Below, in pieces: positions 60,117 through 64,000 of a DNA stretch of 64,000 nt. The stretch is taken from positions 62,001 through 126,000 of the forward strand of contig CACZBF010000001.1 in NCBI GenBank assembly GCA_902779355.1, written 5' to 3'. The notes under the pieces are model-generated. The model made no database searches. It was not told the DNA's origin and worked only from the letters and a program-made list of their open reading frames with translations. The translations under genes were made by a program, and so were the position numbers. Position 1 is the stretch's first letter; each line of letters opens with the position of its first letter. Source of the DNA: an uncultured Lachnospiraceae bacterium. Lineage in GTDB: Bacteria; Bacillota; Clostridia; Lachnospirales; Lachnospiraceae.

Positions 60117-60887
60117 CTACCGCAGCGCGTCTTTCATCTCTTTGACGAAAGCGCCGACATGCGGAGCGGCATCTTTTCCATAAGTTTCAAGAAGCCTGAC
60201 AATGGCGGATCCGACGATGGCACCATCCGAAAGATCCGCCATTTCTTTTGCCTGCGTGGGCGTGGAAATACCGAACCCGATCGCGCACGGCAGATCCGTC
60301 GCTTCGCGGACAACGCGGATGATGGAGGCAAGATCCGTCGTGATCTCGCTTCTCGTCCCGGTCACGCCGAGGCTGGAGACGATGTAGAGAAAGCCTTCCG
60401 CTTCCTTTGCGATCATCGCGATCCGGTCTTTGGAGGTCGGCGCGATGAGGGAGATCAGGTCTACGCCGTATTGCCTGCAGACCGGCAAAAACTCTTCCTT
60501 TTCTTCAAACGGCAGATCCGGCAGGATCAGGCCGTCCACGGAGAGGTCTTTACAGGCGGAAAGAAATTTCTCCGCGCCATAGGAATACACGACGTTCGCA
60601 TAGGTCATAAAGACGAACGGAACGGTGACGTCCTTTCGAAGGTCTTTTACCATGTCAAAGATCTTGTCGATCGTGACACCGCCCTGCAGTGCTCTGACAT
60701 TTGCACTCTGGATCACGGGGCCCTCTGCGGTCGGATCGGAAAATGGGATCCCGAGTTCGATCAGATCGGCGCCGTTTTCTGCTGCCGCACGCACGACTGC
60801 TGCCGTTGTGCCAAGATCCGGATCACCACAGGTGATGAACGGCAGAAATGCTTTGCCGTTTTCGAATGCTTTTCTGATATTACTCAT
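60117..60887 (-). CDS. trpA: Tryptophan synthase alpha chain
   Basis: 256 residues: [40 protein letters not shown] (catalytic Glu and Asp), [47 protein letters not shown]. It releases indole from indoleglycerol phosphate for TrpB. I chose 60887 ([10 protein letters not shown]), which overlaps the trpB stop by 8 bp; family members start here. Last gene of the trp operon. Confidence 0.93.
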   Translation of the reverse strand: MSNIRKAFENGKAFLPFITCGDPDLGTTAAVVRAAAENGADLIELGIPFSDPTAEGPVIQSANVRALQGGVTIDKIFDMVKDLRKDVTVPFVFMTYANVVYSYGAEKFLSACKDLSVDGLILPDLPFEEKEEFLPVCRQYGVDLISLIAPTSKDRIAMIAKEAEGFLYIVSSLGVTGTRSEITTDLASIIRVVREATDLPCAIGFGISTPTQAKEMADLSDGAIVGSAIVRLLETYGKDAAPHVGAFVKEMKDALR

Positions 60888-62070
60888 GGATATCCTCCCC
60901 TCTGTAACGCGCGATCGCCGCACAGTCCTTGTCTCCTCTTCCGGAGATCGTGATCACGATCGTCTGCTCCGGCTTCATCTGTGGCGCGATCTGCCTTGCA
61001 TACGCCACTGCATGCGCCGACTCGATCGCGGGAATGATGCCTTCCGTCCGCGCGAGATACTCAAATGCTTCCACTGCTTCTTCGTCTGTCACCGGCACAT
61101 ATTCGGCTCTGCCGGTGTCATGGAGATACGCATGCTCCGGTCCGATGCCGGGGTAATCCAGCCCCGCGGAGATCGAATACACCGGCGCGATCTGCCCGTC
61201 GTCGTCCTGACAGAAATAGGACTTCATCCCGTGGAAGATCCCTTCCCGCCCGGTCGCGATCGTCGCTGCAGTCTCGGCCGTATGGACACCGCGCCCTGCC
61301 GCTTCGCAGCCGATCAGGCGCACGCTCTTGTCTTCGATGAAATGGTAAAACGATCCGATCGCATTCGACCCGCCACCGACGCAGGCGATCACGGCATCCG
61401 GAAGCTTCCCTTCTTTTTCTAACATCTGCGCCTTGATCTCCTTTGAGATCACTGCCTGAAAATCACGCACGATCGTCGGGAAAGGGTGCGGCCCCATCAC
61501 AGACCCGAGGCAGTAATGCGTATCGTCCATCCGAGAGGACCACTCCCGCATCGCCTCCGATACCGCGTCCTTCAAGGTCGCCGTGCCGCTTTTGACAGGG
61601 ATCACTTCTGCACCGAGAAGCCGCATCCGGTATACGTTCAGTGCCTGTCTGATCGTGTCCTCTTCGCCCATGAAGACGACGCATTCCATCCCCATAAGCG
61701 TTGCCGCCGTTGCCGTCGCCACACCATGCTGGCCGGCACCGGTCTCCGCGATGAGCCGCGTTTTTCCCATCTTTTTGGCAAGGAGCGCCTGGCCGAGGAC
61801 GTTGTTGATCTTGTGCGCACCGGTATGGTTTAGATCTTCACGTTTCAGATAGATCTTCGCGCCGCCCAAGTCTTTCGTCATCTTCTCTGCGTAGTAAAGG
61901 CGCGACGGTCTGCCTGCGTAGTCATTGAACAATGCCGTCAGCTCTTTTTGAAACTCCGGATCGTCTTTCAATTTCAGATATGCCTGCTCCAGCTCGATCA
62001 CCGCATTCATCAATGTTTCCGGGATGTACTGGCCGCCATGAGCGCCGAACCGTCCGTTTGGATTTGTCAT
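60880..62070 (-). CDS. trpB: Tryptophan synthase beta chain
   Basis: 396 residues: [35 protein letters not shown] lysine in [52 protein letters not shown]. Standard TrpB1 partner of TrpA. I chose 62070 (MTNPNGRF) because AGAAGGAGGTATAAAC precedes it. A 76-bp gap to trpF contains a hairpin (62087-62129). Confidence 0.94.
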   Translation of the reverse strand: MTNPNGRFGAHGGQYIPETLMNAVIELEQAYLKLKDDPEFQKELTALFNDYAGRPSRLYYAEKMTKDLGGAKIYLKREDLNHTGAHKINNVLGQALLAKKMGKTRLIAETGAGQHGVATATAATLMGMECVVFMGEEDTIRQALNVYRMRLLGAEVIPVKSGTATLKDAVSEAMREWSSRMDDTHYCLGSVMGPHPFPTIVRDFQAVISKEIKAQMLEKEGKLPDAVIACVGGGSNAIGSFYHFIEDKSVRLIGCEAAGRGVHTAETAATIATGREGIFHGMKSYFCQDDDGQIAPVYSISAGLDYPGIGPEHAYLHDTGRAEYVPVTDEEAVEAFEYLARTEGIIPAIESAHAVAYARQIAPQMKPEQTIVITISGRGDKDCAAIARYRGEDIHE

Positions 62071-62086
62071 GTTTATACCTCCTTCT

Positions 62087-62129
62087 GCATGAGGCGACAC
62101 CAACGCAGTTGGTGACGGAGTCCTGATGC
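62087..62129 (-). repeat. Nested hairpin between trpF and trpB
   Basis: CACCAAC-gca-GTTGGTG (62098-62114) inside outer arms GCATGAGG/CCTGATGC with one mismatch. Similar in style (triloop, nested arms) to the structured elements of the first 14 kb, but without their TTTCTTGC bulge. Confidence 0.5.
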
Positions 62130-62146
62130 CTTGTTCATATATTACG

Positions 62147-62746
62147 CTACACTACATTCACAGCCCTCTGAAAGGCCGCCATCTTTTCTCTGTCCTTGAT
62201 GCCGTCCGTCTCGATCCCGGAACTGACATCCACTGCGTAGGGATGGGCTCTTTTGATCGCATCTGCTACGTTCTCAGGATCCAGACCTCCTGCCAGGAAA
62301 TACGGACGTTTTACGTTGTGCAGGATCTCCCAGTCAAACGTCGTCCCCGTGCCGGCGCCGGAATCCAGCAGGATCAGATCTGCCGTACTCTTCTCTGCCG
62401 TGCGCACGTCCTCTTCCGTTTTGACCTGAAAAGCCTGGATGAGCGGCTTCTGCGTCAGTGCACGGAGTGCTGCGATCTCCGCTTCGCCCTCCGACCCGTG
62501 GAGCTGCGCGATGTCGATCACGCCCGTGTTCAGAAGGTCTGCGATCACTGCGGCCTCTTCATTCACAAACACGCCGACCGCTTGGATCTCCGGCCGGAGA
62601 AGTGCTTTTAACTCCCGCGCTGTTTCCGGTGTCACGTAACGCTTGCTTTTTTTTGCAAACACAAACCCGATATAGTCCAGCTGCAGCTCGTTCACCGCTT
62701 CGATGTCGGCGGGTCTTTTCAGCCCGCAAAATTTCATCTTTGTCAT
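62147..62746 (-). CDS. trpF: Phosphoribosylanthranilate isomerase
   Basis: 199 residues: [79 protein letters not shown] (catalytic Asp), [36 protein letters not shown] chose 62746 (MTKMKFCG) with GGAGGAAACAGGG upstream; it overlaps the trpC stop by ATGA. Confidence 0.93.
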   Translation of the reverse strand: MTKMKFCGLKRPADIEAVNELQLDYIGFVFAKKSKRYVTPETARELKALLRPEIQAVGVFVNEEAAVIADLLNTGVIDIAQLHGSEGEAEIAALRALTQKPLIQAFQVKTEEDVRTAEKSTADLILLDSGAGTGTTFDWEILHNVKRPYFLAGGLDPENVADAIKRAHPYAVDVSSGIETDGIKDREKMAAFQRAVNVV

Positions 62747-63525
62747 CCCTGTTTCCTCCACTCTGCCAGCAACGCCTTCTTATCGACGGACCGCATCAGG
62801 CTCTCCCCGACCAGCACCGCATCGACACCGATCTCCCGGAGTCTTTCGATATCCTCTTTCCCTTTGACGCCGCTCTCCGAGATAAAGACCACATCCTGTG
62901 GCACGAGTTCGCGCAGGCGTTTGCTGTTTCCGGTGTCCACGGAAAAGTCTTTTAGGTTCCGGTTGTTGACGCCGATGATCTTTGCCCCGGCGGACAGCGC
63001 CATCTCGATCTCTTTCTCGTCATGGGTCTCCACGATCGCAGAAAGCCCGAGATCTTCCGCCAGCGCCCGGTACTGTGTAAGTTCCGTTTCACTTAAGATC
63101 GCACAGATCAGCAGCACCGCCGATGCACCGAGGTTTTTTGCCTCATAGATCATATAGGGATCTATGGTAAAATCCTTCCGGAGACACGGCGTTTGTACGG
63201 CAGCCGTGATCTCCTGCAGATAGTCATTGCTCCCGAGAAACCAGCGCGGTTCCGTGAGGACGGAGATCGCATCCGCGCCCGCCGCTTCGTACTCCTTCGC
63301 GATGGAAAGATAGGGAAAATCCGTCGCGATCAGTCCCTTTGACGGCGAGGCTTTTTTCACCTCGCAGATATAGGAAAGGCCGTCTTTTCGCAGCGCGTTT
63401 TCAAAGACCGGTTCGCCCTTTGGCAGCGCGCGTGCGCGTTTCTCCATCTCCTCCGCGGAAATCTTTTCTTTTGCCTGCGCCGTACGCACTCTGGCGTAGT
63501 CGGCAAGTTCATCCAGGATCGTCAT
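62743..63525 (-). CDS. trpC: Indole-3-glycerol phosphate synthase
   Basis: 260 residues: [20 protein letters not shown] (catalytic Lys), [75 protein letters not shown]. It closes the indole ring of the tryptophan pathway. Start overlaps the trpD stop by ATGA. Confidence 0.94.
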   Translation of the reverse strand: MTILDELADYARVRTAQAKEKISAEEMEKRARALPKGEPVFENALRKDGLSYICEVKKASPSKGLIATDFPYLSIAKEYEAAGADAISVLTEPRWFLGSNDYLQEITAAVQTPCLRKDFTIDPYMIYEAKNLGASAVLLICAILSETELTQYRALAEDLGLSAIVETHDEKEIEMALSAGAKIIGVNNRNLKDFSVDTGNSKRLRELVPQDVVFISESGVKGKEDIERLREIGVDAVLVGESLMRSVDKKALLAEWRKQG

Positions 63526-64000
63526 GCGTTCTCCTCATCCGGTCTGTTGCTGATCTCGATCACTTTTTCCAGGGTCTTTGTCACGGCACCGCTGTCCAGA
63601 AGCTCTCCGGCGAGCACGATCCCGTCATTCACGCTCTTGGCTTTGCCGCCGATGTAAAGGGAAGCGCCGGCGTTCATCAGTACCGCATCCCGCTTCGGTC
63701 CCTTCTCCCCGTTTAAGATCGCACGCGTGATCTTGGCGTTTTCCTCCGGCGTCCCGCCGCGCAGATCCTCTTTCGTGCAGCGCGTCAGACCGAAATCCTC
63801 CGGCGTGATCACGTACCGCCGCACCCAGCCGTCCTTGATCTCGCAGACCGTGGTGGGCGCGCTCATGGAGATCTCATCGAGTTTATCCTGTCCGTAAACG
63901 ACCATGCCGCGGTTGACGCCGAGTGTGGTCAGCACCTGTGCGAGCGGCTCGACAAGGTATTCATCGTAAACGCCGAGCAGCTGCATGGAAGGACTTCCCG
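63522..64000 (-). CDS. trpD: Anthranilate phosphoribosyltransferase, 5' part outside window
   Basis: Partial; the C-terminal ~158 residues are visible and the frame stays open to the right edge. Recognisable TrpD C-terminal features: [26 protein letters not shown]-type [76 protein letters not shown]. It joins anthranilate to PRPP. The rest of the operon (trpE/G and leader) would be further right. Confidence 0.93.
   Translation of the reverse strand, partial: GSPSMQLLGVYDEYLVEPLAQVLTTLGVNRGMVVYGQDKLDEISMSAPTTVCEIKDGWVRRYVITPEDFGLTRCTKEDLRGGTPEENAKITRAILNGEKGPKRDAVLMNAGASLYIGGKAKSVNDGIVLAGELLDSGAVTKTLEKVIEISNRPDEENA

Overview
The window looks like chromosomal sequence from an anaerobic, probably motile member of the Clostridia, most likely Lachnospiraceae. 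Pointers are a four-subunit 2-oxoacid:ferredoxin oxidoreductase, HydG, clostripain-type protease, DUF1846 protein, GH3 and GH35 glycosidases, and strong AGGAGG ribosome binding sites. No rRNA or tRNA gene was recognised. Most genes lie on the minus strand up to about 37.5 kb.

Region 1 (1-15.3 kb) is the most unusual part. Two LytTR response regulator/GHKL sensor kinase pairs (1-1913 and 12335-14466) flank a set of small proteins of unknown function that lack signal peptides. Five sites of identical design (two 9-bp boxes 12 bp apart, minus orientation) stand before both kinase operons and before three groups of these genes. In three sites a good -10 box starts exactly 33 bp beyond the second box. 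I read this as an agr/com-like quorum regulon. Several of the unknown proteins have features seen in flagellar export substrates or motility-linked families, and two unknown genes (one here, one at 50441) have sigma-D-type promoters. The same 14 kb holds five copies of a structured palindromic element, two of them with compensating stem changes. Passenger genes here are a methyltransferase, a SIMPL lipoprotein, a BrnT/BrnA pair whose toxin carries a nonsense codon, a P-loop kinase and a type I toxin-antitoxin-like locus.

Region 2 (15.3-37.5 kb) is mostly metabolic and housekeeping on the minus strand: flavin reductase, clostripain-like lipoprotein, HydG, MetY, PepD, uridine kinase, TruA, an ABC-F protein, a TVP38 membrane protein, a permuted GH3 glucosidase, a chemoreceptor, a short CbiG, a LysR regulator, the por operon and a corrinoid adenosyltransferase.

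Region 3 (37.5-41.5 kb) is a plasmid-like module. It has a 1.3 kb AT-rich non-coding stretch with TATGTTT iterations and a 32-bp tandem repeat, a ParA ATPase, a protein with two ribbon-helix-helix-like segments, a 154-bp cloverleaf-forming palindrome, and a tyrosine recombinase homologue that appears to have lost its catalytic residues.

Region 4 (41.6-64 kb) has MgtE, an L,D-transpeptidase, DUF1846, a potassium channel, AzlCD, two cyclic-di-GMP proteins flanking a small sigma-D gene, a CDF transporter, a GH35 galactosidase, and a DHH / VanX-like / ParB-HAD / TrpB2 operon. It ends with the 3' part of a trp operon (trpD-C-F-B-A) cut by the window edge.
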